The notes under the pieces: model-generated | Told to the model about the DNA's origin: nothing | Seen by the model: only the letters and a program-made list of their open reading frames with translations | The model's database searches: none | In this document: positions 5,722-12,405 of the stretch, one piece after another | Numbering within the stretch: position 1 is the first letter of the stretch | Layout: each line of letters starts with the position of its first letter | Assembly: GCA_030604345.1 (NCBI GenBank) | Contig: JAUVWB010000018.1 | Span: 1 to 12,405 of the forward strand | DNA length: 12,405 nucleotides | Source of the DNA: Desulfofustis sp. | GTDB lineage: Bacteria > Desulfobacterota > Desulfobulbia > Desulfobulbales > Desulfocapsaceae | Direction: 5' to 3' | Program-made: the position numbers and the translations under genes

Positions 5722-6512
5722 GAGCGGACGAACCAGTTTTTCCAGGTGGATTTATGCATCTCTTTACTGCCGATAAAGATCGCCCGCAGGCTGTTGGTCA
5801 GCGAGATCTCGTCGTTGACCGCGGTCATGGCGCCGTGCTGCACGAGCGAGATGTTCTGCGTCTCTTCGGAGACCACCAGGATGACCGCGTCGGTCTCCTC
5901 GGAGAGACCGATGGCGGCCCGGTGCCGGGTGCCGTAGCGCTTGTCGATATAGGGGTTCTGGGTCAGCGGCAGGATGGAGCCGGCGGTATGGATGCGCCCC
6001 TTGCTGATGATAACGCCGCCGTCATGCAGCGGTGACACCGGCATGAAGATCGAGATGAGCAGTTCCTTGGTCAGCCGGGCATCGATGAGAAAGCCGGACT
6101 CCACGTAATCGCGCAGCCCCATCTCCCGCTCGATGACGATCAGGGCGCCGATGCGGCGCTTGGACAGGTAGAAGACGGTGCGGATGATCTCTTCCAGCTC
6201 CTTTTCCATCATCCCCGTGGATTTCTGGAACGGCGACTGTCCCACCTGGGTCAGCGCCCGCCGGATATCGTCCTGAAAGACGATGATGACGATGAGAAAC
6301 AACGAGCTGAGAAAGGTCTGCAGGAGCCACAGCAGCGTTGCCAGCTCCAGCACCCGGGCCAGGAAGTAGGCGGCCACCAGGACGCCGAGCCCGATCACCA
6401 TCTGTACCGAGCGGGTGCCGCGGATGATGGAGATCAGCTGGTAGAAGACGAAGGCCACCACCAGGATGTCCAGCCCGTCCTGCCAACGAAACAATTGAAC
6501 GAATTCGAACAT
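5718..6512 (-). CDS. cdaA: Membrane diadenylate cyclase (c-di-AMP synthase)
   Basis: 264 residues from ATG 6512. Three hydrophobic segments (about 15-30, 37-57 and 59-79) precede a DisA_N/DAC domain (about 100-220), the CdaA architecture. The catalytic signatures are PLHDGGVIISKG (161-172) and GTRHRAAIGLSEETDA (194-209); this enzyme class condenses two ATP into c-di-AMP. The metal/ATP motif usually quoted as DGA is DGG here (164-166); a Gly for Ala change is mild, so activity is expected. An upstream TTG (6572) would add 20 residues without family similarity, so ATG 6512 is preferred although its Shine-Dalgarno is poor. First gene of cdaA-cdaR-glmM. The folP gene often found just ahead of cdaA in related bacteria is not here; the upstream neighbour is divergent. 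Confidence 0.95.
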   Translation of the reverse strand: MFEFVQLFRWQDGLDILVVAFVFYQLISIIRGTRSVQMVIGLGVLVAAYFLARVLELATLLWLLQTFLSSLFLIVIIVFQDDIRRALTQVGQSPFQKSTGMMEKELEEIIRTVFYLSKRRIGALIVIEREMGLRDYVESGFLIDARLTKELLISIFMPVSPLHDGGVIISKGRIHTAGSILPLTQNPYIDKRYGTRHRAAIGLSEETDAVILVVSEETQNISLVQHGAMTAVNDEISLTNSLRAIFIGSKEMHKSTWKNWFVRS

Positions 6513-6644
6513 GTAGACACAAAGTACAGGGTTGCCGGTGACACGACGGCCCGGCGGAGCAACTCCAAACAACCGACGGTGACGAAGACGGCCCGATGTC
6601 GGCTCCGTATCCGAACCATTTCCGGGATCAGCGCGGATGATTAA

Positions 6645-6673
6645 AGCATACCGGCAAGAGGTCGATTTTACAA
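6645..6673 (-). promoter_or_regulatory. Candidate promoter of cdaA-cdaR-glmM
   Basis: Minus strand TTGTAA (-35, 6668-6673), 17-nt spacer, TATGCT (-10, 6645-6650), each a 4/6 match. It sits in the AT-rich pocket of the divergent region and would give a leader of about 125 nt before cdaA. Plausible, not certain. Confidence 0.35.
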
Positions 6674-6862
6674 ATAATTATTTCAGCTTAACACCATTTT
6701 TTCGGCACCGAGCCGACGGTGCCGGCCCAACGCCTGCCGATTCTCGTGGCCCGCATGCTATCAACAGTGGACTTTTCCCCGATAATTTCCTACATGTAAC
6801 GGTACCAAAGTGTGGGGTGGCCGAGGTAAGCGGCAGCACAGGCGCTTCGCGGCAGCCCCGAA

Positions 6863-6918
6863 ATCAGTGAGATCAGTGACCATCGTTGCAGGCCATCGTT
6901 GGAACCATGAACGTTCAT
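6863..6918. repeat. Short direct repeats and a palindrome upstream of the DUF748 gene
   Basis: Two copies of ATCAGTGA (6863-6870, 6872-6879) are followed by two copies of CCATCGTTG (6880-6888, 6893-6901) and then the perfect 12-bp palindrome ATGAACGTTCAT (6907-6918), which ends 19 nt before the start codon. Placement suggests a regulator-binding region or leader structure; no known operator was recognised. Confidence 0.45.
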
Positions 6919-6937
6919 CATACCAGCAGTTGGATCC

Positions 6938-9900
6938 ATGTCTGAAAAACCAACCGATCTGTTCGGCACCATAACCATCGCGCCCGGGTCCGCATCCGAG
7001 GAGACACCGGCAGCGGTGCCGGCCGAAAAAGAGCCGCGTAAATCGCGGCGTTCCCGCTCCGCCCGCGAACCCAAGACCAGGCCGCCCGCTAAACGACCGC
7101 GTCCCGCCGGTTCCGGTTCGTGGAAGCTCTGGGTCGGCCTGCTGGTAGTGGCCATCGGCGGTTATTGCGCCGCCGGCTTTCTGCTGGCCCCCTACCTGCT
7201 GCGCACCGTGCTGCCGGACTACCTGCACAAACAGACCGGTTTGCAGCTGGCCATCAAGCAGACGCACTTCAACCCCTTCACCTTCCGGCTCGACGTCAAC
7301 GGGCTGAGCGTGTTCACCGAAGCGGCGGGCCAGAACCCGGAACGGCTGCTGGCCATCGACCGGTTGGACAGCGATCTGGAGCCGATCTCATTGCTGCGCG
7401 GCGACTTGGTCTGCAAAACGCTGACCATCGACGGGCTCGCCATGAGCATCATCCGCCGCGAGGACAAGACCTACAACATCGCCCCGTTGCTGCGCAGCAA
7501 GAGCGCCCCCAGCCAGACCTCGGACATCATCGATTTCGCCGAACTCCCCTTTTTCTTCGCGCTCAACAACATCACCATCGGCAACGCGCGGGTCACCGTG
7601 GAGGACCGCCACACCGGCAAACAGCACCTGATCGAGTCCATCCAGTTGACCTTGCCGGCCATCGCCAACTTCAGCTCCGGCACCAAGACCTACCTGCAGC
7701 CCCATTTTTCGGCGGTGGTCAACGGCAGCCCAATCACCCTCAGCAGCTCTGCCGCCGCAGACGGGACGGCGGCCCAGGGCGACACCGCCATCTCCGTCAG
7801 CCTCAACGATATCGACATTCCCCTCTACTCCGATTACCTGCCGGTGGAGCTGCCCATCCGCTTCACCAAAGGCGCGGCCAACGGCACCCTGCACGTCTCC
7901 TTTTCCGATCTGGAGAACCAGGGGCAACGGCTGGTCATCCGATTCGATCTGTCGGCCACCGAGCTGACGCTGCAATCGCGTGACCAGCATCTGTCGCTGA
8001 CCGTTCCGTCGGCCCGCCTGGAAGGTTCGTTTGCGCCGCTGTCGCGCACCCTGCAGCTGGACAGCGTCCTGCTGCACGAGCCGACCCTGGCCGGCACCGG
8101 ACCGCTGACCCGCGAGACCCTGGCGACCCTGCTGCCCATGACCCGCCGCCCGGCCGCCGACAGCACCCTGTACCAGGCCATCCCGGCCCTGCGCATCAAG
8201 CTGCTGATCGCCGACGGCGCCAGCTTTGTCGGGGCTGCGGCTGACGGCCAAAAGGAAGGCCCGGCCTGGAAGGATATCCAGCTCAGTATCCGCGATTTTT
8301 CCAACGAGGCGGGCGGCAAGGACAGCGACAGCGGCACCTTCCGTCTGGCCGGGGTGGACGGCCGCTCACCGGCTTCATTCACCTGGCAGGGGAAGTTCTC
8401 CGGCAGCGACAACCGGCCGGCCGGGACCCTGCAGCTCAGCGACATGCCGGTTGCCCGCATCGCCCCCTTCCTCGGCCGCACCCCGACCGACATCTCCGGT
8501 TCGCTCGACCTCAACGGCCAGCTGAGCATGGCCCTGGCCGAAGGCGCCGGCCAGCCGCTCGCCTACGCCCTGAAAAGCACCAGCATCACCATCAAGGAAC
8601 TGCAGTTGAAGGAGCGCGGCCTGGTGTGGCTACGCACGCCGACCCTGCGCTGCGAGCCGGTGAGCATCAGCAACGGCGTCAGCGATTTCGGCAACGTCTT
8701 CCTGCCCAACAGCACGGTGGTCATGGACCGGGCCCAGCTGCCCCACCTGTTCGGCCTGTTCGCCACCCGGCCGGATGCATTCATCCTGCACGGCTTCGAT
8801 TTTTCCGGGACGGTCAAGGTGCTGGACAATTCCGGCAAGGAGACGCTGCTCGATCTGCGGGACGTGCTCTTTCAGGCCAACAAACTGGAACTCAAGGAGA
8901 TCAAGGACGACAATTTCGTCTTCACCGCCCGGCAGGGCGATAGCGGTTCGATCAAGACCAAGGGCATCCTGCAAGTGGCGCCGCTCACCCTGGCCGCGGA
9001 GGTGGCCACCACCAGCCTGACGCCCAAGGAGCTGTTCTCCTGGTTCTCCGGGTCCAAGACGTTGTTGACCAGCCGCGCCCTGGTGGACGTCAAAGGGAAA
9101 TTCCGGTATCCCCAGCAGGAATTCAACGGGGAACTCACGGCCCGACAGGTGGAGATCGGCCCCGCCAAGGCGCCGCTGTTCCGGGCGGCCGCCATCGCCT
9201 GCACCACGTTCAACTGGTCCGGCAGTCGGAAGCGTCTCGAGATCGACACGGTAAAAACCGCCGAGCCGGCCTTTTCCTGGAAGCGCGAGAGCGCTGACGA
9301 AAACCCCGCCGAGCAGGCGGCCGTCTTTCTGCGCCGCCTGCTCCTGCCCGAGGCCGAACCGGGCGACGGCACGCAAAAGGCAGCGGGCAGCGACGGCTTG
9401 TCGCTGGCCATCGGCGACATCCAGTGGTCCGAGGGACGCATCTCCTACCGGGATCAACGGCTGGAGCCGGCCGTACAGTTCGAGATCCTCGGCGTTCATG
9501 GCAACCTGAAACGGCTCACCTACCCGGCCGTGGAGCAAAACGCCGTGTTCCAGGTGCGCGGTCTGCTGGACAAATACACGTTCACCATCGAAGGGGAAGG
9601 CCGCCTGCTGCAGAAACCCGCTTCCGTCACCGCCGGTTTCGTTGCCCCGTCTGTGCCGCTGCACCTGTTCGCGCCGCAGATCAAGCAGCGGATCAAGGAC
9701 ATCGACATCGACCAGGCCAACGCCCAGGTGTCGTTCTCCGCCTCCTGGCAGGGCAAACAGGGCCGGGAGCAGACCGACATCGTCTTGCGCGGCGTGACGC
9801 CGACCACCTCCGGCAGCCCGACAGCGGTCACCCTGGCTCTGATCAGCGACCGGGACGGCAAGACCAGCTACCGCACCGACACCGAGCAGATCAGCGGTGC

Positions 9901-10552
9901 CGGCGTGGTCGCCGAGGCCATCACCCATTACGCCACCCTGCTGATCAAGGCGGCCATCGACCCGCTCCTGCTGGCCGACGAGGCCTTCAAGGATCTGGTG
10001 GAACAGCAGTTCGTCATCTTTCAGCCGGGCACGGCGGTGATCACCGGGGCCGGCCTGGAGCGGCTGAACCGCTACAGCGAACTGCTCGCCGCCCACCCGC
10101 TGATCGCCCTGAAACTGGCCGGTCATGCCGACCTGCAAGCCGACGCCCCGGTCCTGTTGGCAGAGCTGACCAGAAAGGAGCAGCAACGGGTCGAAGAGGA
10201 AAACCGCAAGCGTGCCGAACAATGGCAGCGCCAACAGGAAGAGAAACAGGCAGCGGCCGCCCAAGCCGCCGACCCGCAAAAGGTGCAGGAAACCGATATC
10301 AAACCGGAAGACGAACAATTCGTACCGCTCGCCCCGCTGCCGGTCAAGGTCTCCCGGGACATGCTCGCCGATCTTGCTGGCAAACGGGCGCAGGCAGCCC
10401 TCGCCCATCTCGTCGAAAAACTCGACGTGGACCCGCGACGGGCGAGCATCCACCAGGCCAAGCCGCAGATCGGAGAGGACGGGACCTTCGCCCGCGTCGA
10501 TCTGCTGCTTTCCGACATGTTCGGCCGGCAAGGCGACAAGGCGACGCCCTAA
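6938..10552 (+). CDS. AsmA-like DUF748 envelope protein with OmpA-like C-terminus
   Basis: 1204 residues. A basic, disordered cytoplasmic head (about 30-57, many Arg/Lys/Pro) precedes one membrane helix (about 62-87, LWVGLLVVAIGGYCAAGFLL), so the rest is periplasmic. The region after it (LPDYLHKQTGLQLAIKQTHF, NPFTFRLDVNGLSV, LDSDLEPISLLRGDL, LTIDGLAMSI) is the DUF748 signature of the AsmA superfamily, long beta structures thought to bridge the membranes for lipid transport. From about 1005 an OmpA-like fold is suggested (FQPGTAVITGAGLERLNRYSELL, LKLAGHAD), interrupted by a charged Gln/Glu/Arg coiled coil (about 1076-1120). ATG 6938 fits homology and composition, though the ribosome binding site is weak. 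The nitroreductase gene follows after 25 bp. The lipid substrate is unknown; the bridging role is inferred from the superfamily. Confidence 0.88.
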   Translation: MSEKPTDLFGTITIAPGSASEETPAAVPAEKEPRKSRRSRSAREPKTRPPAKRPRPAGSGSWKLWVGLLVVAIGGYCAAGFLLAPYLLRTVLPDYLHKQTGLQLAIKQTHFNPFTFRLDVNGLSVFTEAAGQNPERLLAIDRLDSDLEPISLLRGDLVCKTLTIDGLAMSIIRREDKTYNIAPLLRSKSAPSQTSDIIDFAELPFFFALNNITIGNARVTVEDRHTGKQHLIESIQLTLPAIANFSSGTKTYLQPHFSAVVNGSPITLSSSAAADGTAAQGDTAISVSLNDIDIPLYSDYLPVELPIRFTKGAANGTLHVSFSDLENQGQRLVIRFDLSATELTLQSRDQHLSLTVPSARLEGSFAPLSRTLQLDSVLLHEPTLAGTGPLTRETLATLLPMTRRPAADSTLYQAIPALRIKLLIADGASFVGAAADGQKEGPAWKDIQLSIRDFSNEAGGKDSDSGTFRLAGVDGRSPASFTWQGKFSGSDNRPAGTLQLSDMPVARIAPFLGRTPTDISGSLDLNGQLSMALAEGAGQPLAYALKSTSITIKELQLKERGLVWLRTPTLRCEPVSISNGVSDFGNVFLPNSTVVMDRAQLPHLFGLFATRPDAFILHGFDFSGTVKVLDNSGKETLLDLRDVLFQANKLELKEIKDDNFVFTARQGDSGSIKTKGILQVAPLTLAAEVATTSLTPKELFSWFSGSKTLLTSRALVDVKGKFRYPQQEFNGELTARQVEIGPAKAPLFRAAAIACTTFNWSGSRKRLEIDTVKTAEPAFSWKRESADENPAEQAAVFLRRLLLPEAEPGDGTQKAAGSDGLSLAIGDIQWSEGRISYRDQRLEPAVQFEILGVHGNLKRLTYPAVEQNAVFQVRGLLDKYTFTIEGEGRLLQKPASVTAGFVAPSVPLHLFAPQIKQRIKDIDIDQANAQVSFSASWQGKQGREQTDIVLRGVTPTTSGSPTAVTLALISDRDGKTSYRTDTEQISGAGVVAEAITHYATLLIKAAIDPLLLADEAFKDLVEQQFVIFQPGTAVITGAGLERLNRYSELLAAHPLIALKLAGHADLQADAPVLLAELTRKEQQRVEEENRKRAEQWQRQQEEKQAAAAQAADPQKVQETDIKPEDEQFVPLAPLPVKVSRDMLADLAGKRAQAALAHLVEKLDVDPRRASIHQAKPQIGEDGTFARVDLLLSDMFGRQGDKATP

Positions 10553-10577
10553 CCTCTTTATCCCAGGAGCCAACAGG

Positions 10578-11168
10578 ATGAACGACCTGATCAGAAAAAC
10601 CAGGACCTACCGCCGCTTTCACCAGGATCGGGCCATCAGCCGCGAGACCCTGACGGAGCTGGTGGAGTTGGCCCGGCTCGGCGGGTCGGCCCGCAACTGC
10701 CAGCCCTGGCAGTACCAGCTGGTGACCGATAGCGAGACGGCCGCGGCCATCTTCCCCCATCTCGGGTGGGCCGGCTACCTCAGCGACTGGCGCGGCCCGG
10801 AACAAGGCGAGCGACCGAGCGCCTATGTGCTGTGCCTGCTCAACCGCCGGCGGCTCAAAGGCAGCGATGCCGAGGCCCAGTTCGACCTGGGCATCGCCAC
10901 CCAGAACCTGCTGCTCGGTGCCATGGAGCAAGGGATCGGCGGCTGCCGCATCGGCAGCTTTGCACCGCACGTCGCCCGGTTGTTCCAGATGCCCGAACAC
11001 CTGGAGCTGTCCCTGGTGATCGCCTTGGGCTACCCGCGGGAGACGGTGGTGCTCGAGGAGACCGACGGTGACGACATCCGTTACTGGCGTGATCAGAACA
11101 GCATCCATCACGTGCCGAAACGAAAGCTCTCCGAGCTGATCGTCGAGTTGCCCCGGCAGGTCGGTTGA
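10578..11168 (+). CDS. Nitroreductase-family FMN flavoprotein
   Basis: 196 residues. The N-terminal RKTRTYRRF (6-14) and SARNCQPWQYQLV (37-49) are the FMN-phosphate and flavin-contact motifs of the nitroreductase fold; FDLGIATQNLLLGAMEQGIG (102-121) is the central dimer helix with the small-residue turn GGCRIGSF; LVIALGYPRE (146-155) completes the site. Family members reduce nitro groups, quinones or other acceptors with NAD(P)H through bound FMN, normally as cytoplasmic homodimers; the natural substrate cannot be read from sequence. ATG 10578 has AGGAG (10565-10569) at 8 nt, a clear ribosome binding site. Only 25 bp separate it from the DUF748 stop, so the two are probably co-transcribed, though no functional link is obvious. 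It converges with ampG, leaving 22 bp between stops. Confidence 0.9.
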   Translation: MNDLIRKTRTYRRFHQDRAISRETLTELVELARLGGSARNCQPWQYQLVTDSETAAAIFPHLGWAGYLSDWRGPEQGERPSAYVLCLLNRRRLKGSDAEAQFDLGIATQNLLLGAMEQGIGGCRIGSFAPHVARLFQMPEHLELSLVIALGYPRETVVLEETDGDDIRYWRDQNSIHHVPKRKLSELIVELPRQVG

Positions 11169-11190
11169 ACGCCGCTGCCGGTGTTGGTCT

Positions 11191-12405
11191 TCAGCGGATG
11201 GTCCGCACCAGCCAGATGAGGATCAGCACCGGCACCCCGAGCAGCGCCGTGAGCATGAAGAAAGAGGGGTAGCCGATGGCGGTGACGATGGTCCCCGAAT
11301 AGCCGCCGATCAGCTTCGGGAACAGCGTCATCAGCGATGAGAAGACGGCGTACTGGACAGCAGTGAACGACACCGAGGTGAGGCTGGAGAGAAAGGCGAC
11401 AAAGGCTGCCGAGGCCATCCCGGCGGCCAGGTTGTCGGCCCCGACCACGACCTTGAGCAGCAGCGGGTCCGGGCCCGCCTGGGCGAGCACCATGAACAAG
11501 ACGTTGGTGGCCGCCGCCAGGACCCCGCCGACAAACAGCATCTTGATCACCCCGTAGCGGACGGTGAGCATGCCGCCCAGAAAGCCGCCGATAATGGTCA
11601 TCACCAAACCGAAGGTCTGAACGATGGCGGCGATCTCGGTCTTGGTGAAACCGAGATCCAGATAGAAGACGGTGGAGATCACGCCCAGCACGATGTCCGA
11701 GACCCGGTAAAAGCCGATCAGCAGCAGCAGCCCCAGCACCATCTTGGTGCTGTAGCGGGTGAAAAAATCCTTCACCGGGGCGATATAGGTATCGCTCAGC
11801 AGTTCTTCCGGCACCAGTCGCAGCGCCACCAGGAGCCGTGCCGCCGCCAGGCCGGACAACAGGGCGATCAGCAGGCGCAGCGCCTCCACCAGGAAGCCGG
11901 CCACCAGCCCCACCCCCGGCAGGCCCTGCCGCAGAGCTTCTTTGAGCGGTTGAGCAACACTGCCGCCGGCGAAAAATACCAGCACGAAGACCGAGACCGC
12001 GCCGAGAAAGAGCAGAAAGAAGCGCAGATAGCCGCCCGAGCCGAAACGAAGGGTGGCCGGGGCCGCTCGGGGCGGTTCCGGCTCCGGGATCAGCAGCGTG
12101 GTCGCCAACCCGATCAGCATACACAGGGCCACGCCGCCGTAGGTCAGTCGCCACGCCGTGTAGGAGTAGCTCTCCACCGAACTGCCCAGCCAGGCGGCCA
12201 ACGCCAGCGAACCGGCGCCGGCGACCAGCATGCCGATCCGGTAGCCGGCAATGTAGGAGGCGGACAACAGCGCCTGCAGTTCCTGCTCGGCGCATTCGAT
12301 CCGATAGGCATCGATGACGATATCTTGGGTGGCTGCGGAAAAGCCGAGCAGCACTGCCGCCCAGGCCATGGCCACCAGGTGGCCGCCGCCGCTGGCCGGA
12401 TCGAC
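11191..12405 (-). CDS. ampG: AmpG-type muropeptide permease (MFS), N-terminus off the right edge
   Basis: The minus-strand frame is open to the window edge; 404 residues up to the stop at 11191 are visible, the first of which is inside the protein. TQDIVIDAYRIE near the start of the visible part is the AmpG signature, and GFYRVSDIVLGV, YLDLGFTKTEIA, FLGGMLTVRYG, DNLAAGMASAAFVAFLSSL and FTAVQYAVFSSLM continue the family pattern. AmpG imports GlcNAc-anhydroMurNAc peptides into the cytoplasm for cell-wall recycling and beta-lactamase induction signals. At least nine hydrophobic segments are visible, including extra ones in the middle (about 12000 down to 11830) where AmpG proteins carry an insertion relative to standard MFS carriers. 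A GTG at 12375 could be mistaken for the start, but it would cut off the first helices. Confidence 0.9.
   Translation of the reverse strand, partial: VDPASGGGHLVAMAWAAVLLGFSAATQDIVIDAYRIECAEQELQALLSASYIAGYRIGMLVAGAGSLALAAWLGSSVESYSYTAWRLTYGGVALCMLIGLATTLLIPEPEPPRAAPATLRFGSGGYLRFFLLFLGAVSVFVLVFFAGGSVAQPLKEALRQGLPGVGLVAGFLVEALRLLIALLSGLAAARLLVALRLVPEELLSDTYIAPVKDFFTRYSTKMVLGLLLLIGFYRVSDIVLGVISTVFYLDLGFTKTEIAAIVQTFGLVMTIIGGFLGGMLTVRYGVIKMLFVGGVLAAATNVLFMVLAQAGPDPLLLKVVVGADNLAAGMASAAFVAFLSSLTSVSFTAVQYAVFSSLMTLFPKLIGGYSGTIVTAIGYPSFFMLTALLGVPVLILIWLVRTIR

Larger units (their letters stand above)
6513..6937. other. Divergent control region between cdaA and the DUF748 gene
   Basis: About 425 bp with no convincing gene. 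It contains an AT-rich pocket (6641-6702) holding the candidate cdaA promoter, an 8-bp hairpin (CGGCACCG 6703-6710, CGGTGCCG 6717-6724, 6-nt loop), a GATAAT (6781-6786) without a matching -35, and a cluster of short repeats directly ahead of the plus-strand gene (6863-6918). No riboswitch or tRNA was recognised. Confidence 0.6.

Noticed and set aside
6703..6724. Hairpin CGGCACCG/CGGTGCCG as an intrinsic terminator
   Set aside because: On neither strand is the stem followed by a run of T; the T run precedes it on the plus strand.
8630..10573. 647-codon open frame on the minus strand opposite the DUF748 gene
   Set aside because: Composition-driven antisense frame; the plus-strand product has a membrane helix and family motifs throughout.
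11172..11197. CCGCTG/CAGCGG pairing between the convergent nitroreductase and ampG genes as a bidirectional terminator
   Set aside because: Only a 6-bp stem with a 14-nt loop and no T tract.

Overview
The window reads as a piece of a GC-rich chromosome of a Gram-negative bacterium, most likely a member of the Desulfobacterota (former Deltaproteobacteria). This is inferred from the gene order cdaA-cdaR-glmM, which is known from that phylum as well as Firmicutes, together with an AsmA-like DUF748 protein and an AmpG permease, which imply an outer membrane and peptidoglycan recycling. No 16S rRNA or other taxonomic marker is present.

Layout. 1-1215 (minus): 3' part of a surface-polysaccharide or lipid-glycosylation locus, with a family 2 glycosyltransferase followed by a class I methyltransferase that runs off the left edge. 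1216-1625: no recognisable gene. 1626-3330: a toxin-antitoxin cluster with an intact MazEF-type module (minus), the broken remains of a hipA toxin gene (plus), and an intact RelBE-type module (minus) lying inside the hipA remnant. 3333-6512 (minus): cdaA-cdaR-glmM, which couples c-di-AMP synthesis to production of glucosamine-1-phosphate for cell-wall precursors. 6513-6937: divergent control region. 6938-11168 (plus): a 1204-residue AsmA-like DUF748/OmpA-like envelope protein and a nitroreductase-family flavoprotein, probably one transcription unit. 11191-12405 (minus): AmpG-type muropeptide permease, cut by the right edge.

Main discovery. The relBE module has all the marks of an integron gene cassette. 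It is 599 bp (2602-3200), carries its own promoter, and ends in a 58-bp attC-like site (2596-2653). That site has complementary R boxes, an 8+4 bp stem with one extrahelical T, and a 6-nt loop. It sits outside any visible integron, in a TAAC of the hipA gene. Removing it joins the two hipA fragments in frame and restores a continuous HipA sequence (EDHN joined to KKYIAKFSS). This points to secondary-site insertion of a mobile TA cassette by an integron integrase, knocking out another TA toxin gene.

Second signal. The glycosyltransferase gene is a mosaic: its first ~105 codons are about 59% GC and the sampled remainder about 39%, as if a recombination edge of the variable polysaccharide locus falls inside the gene. 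The 0-3.3 kb part is clearly accessory; from 3.33 kb onward the sequence is uniform, GC-rich and core-like.
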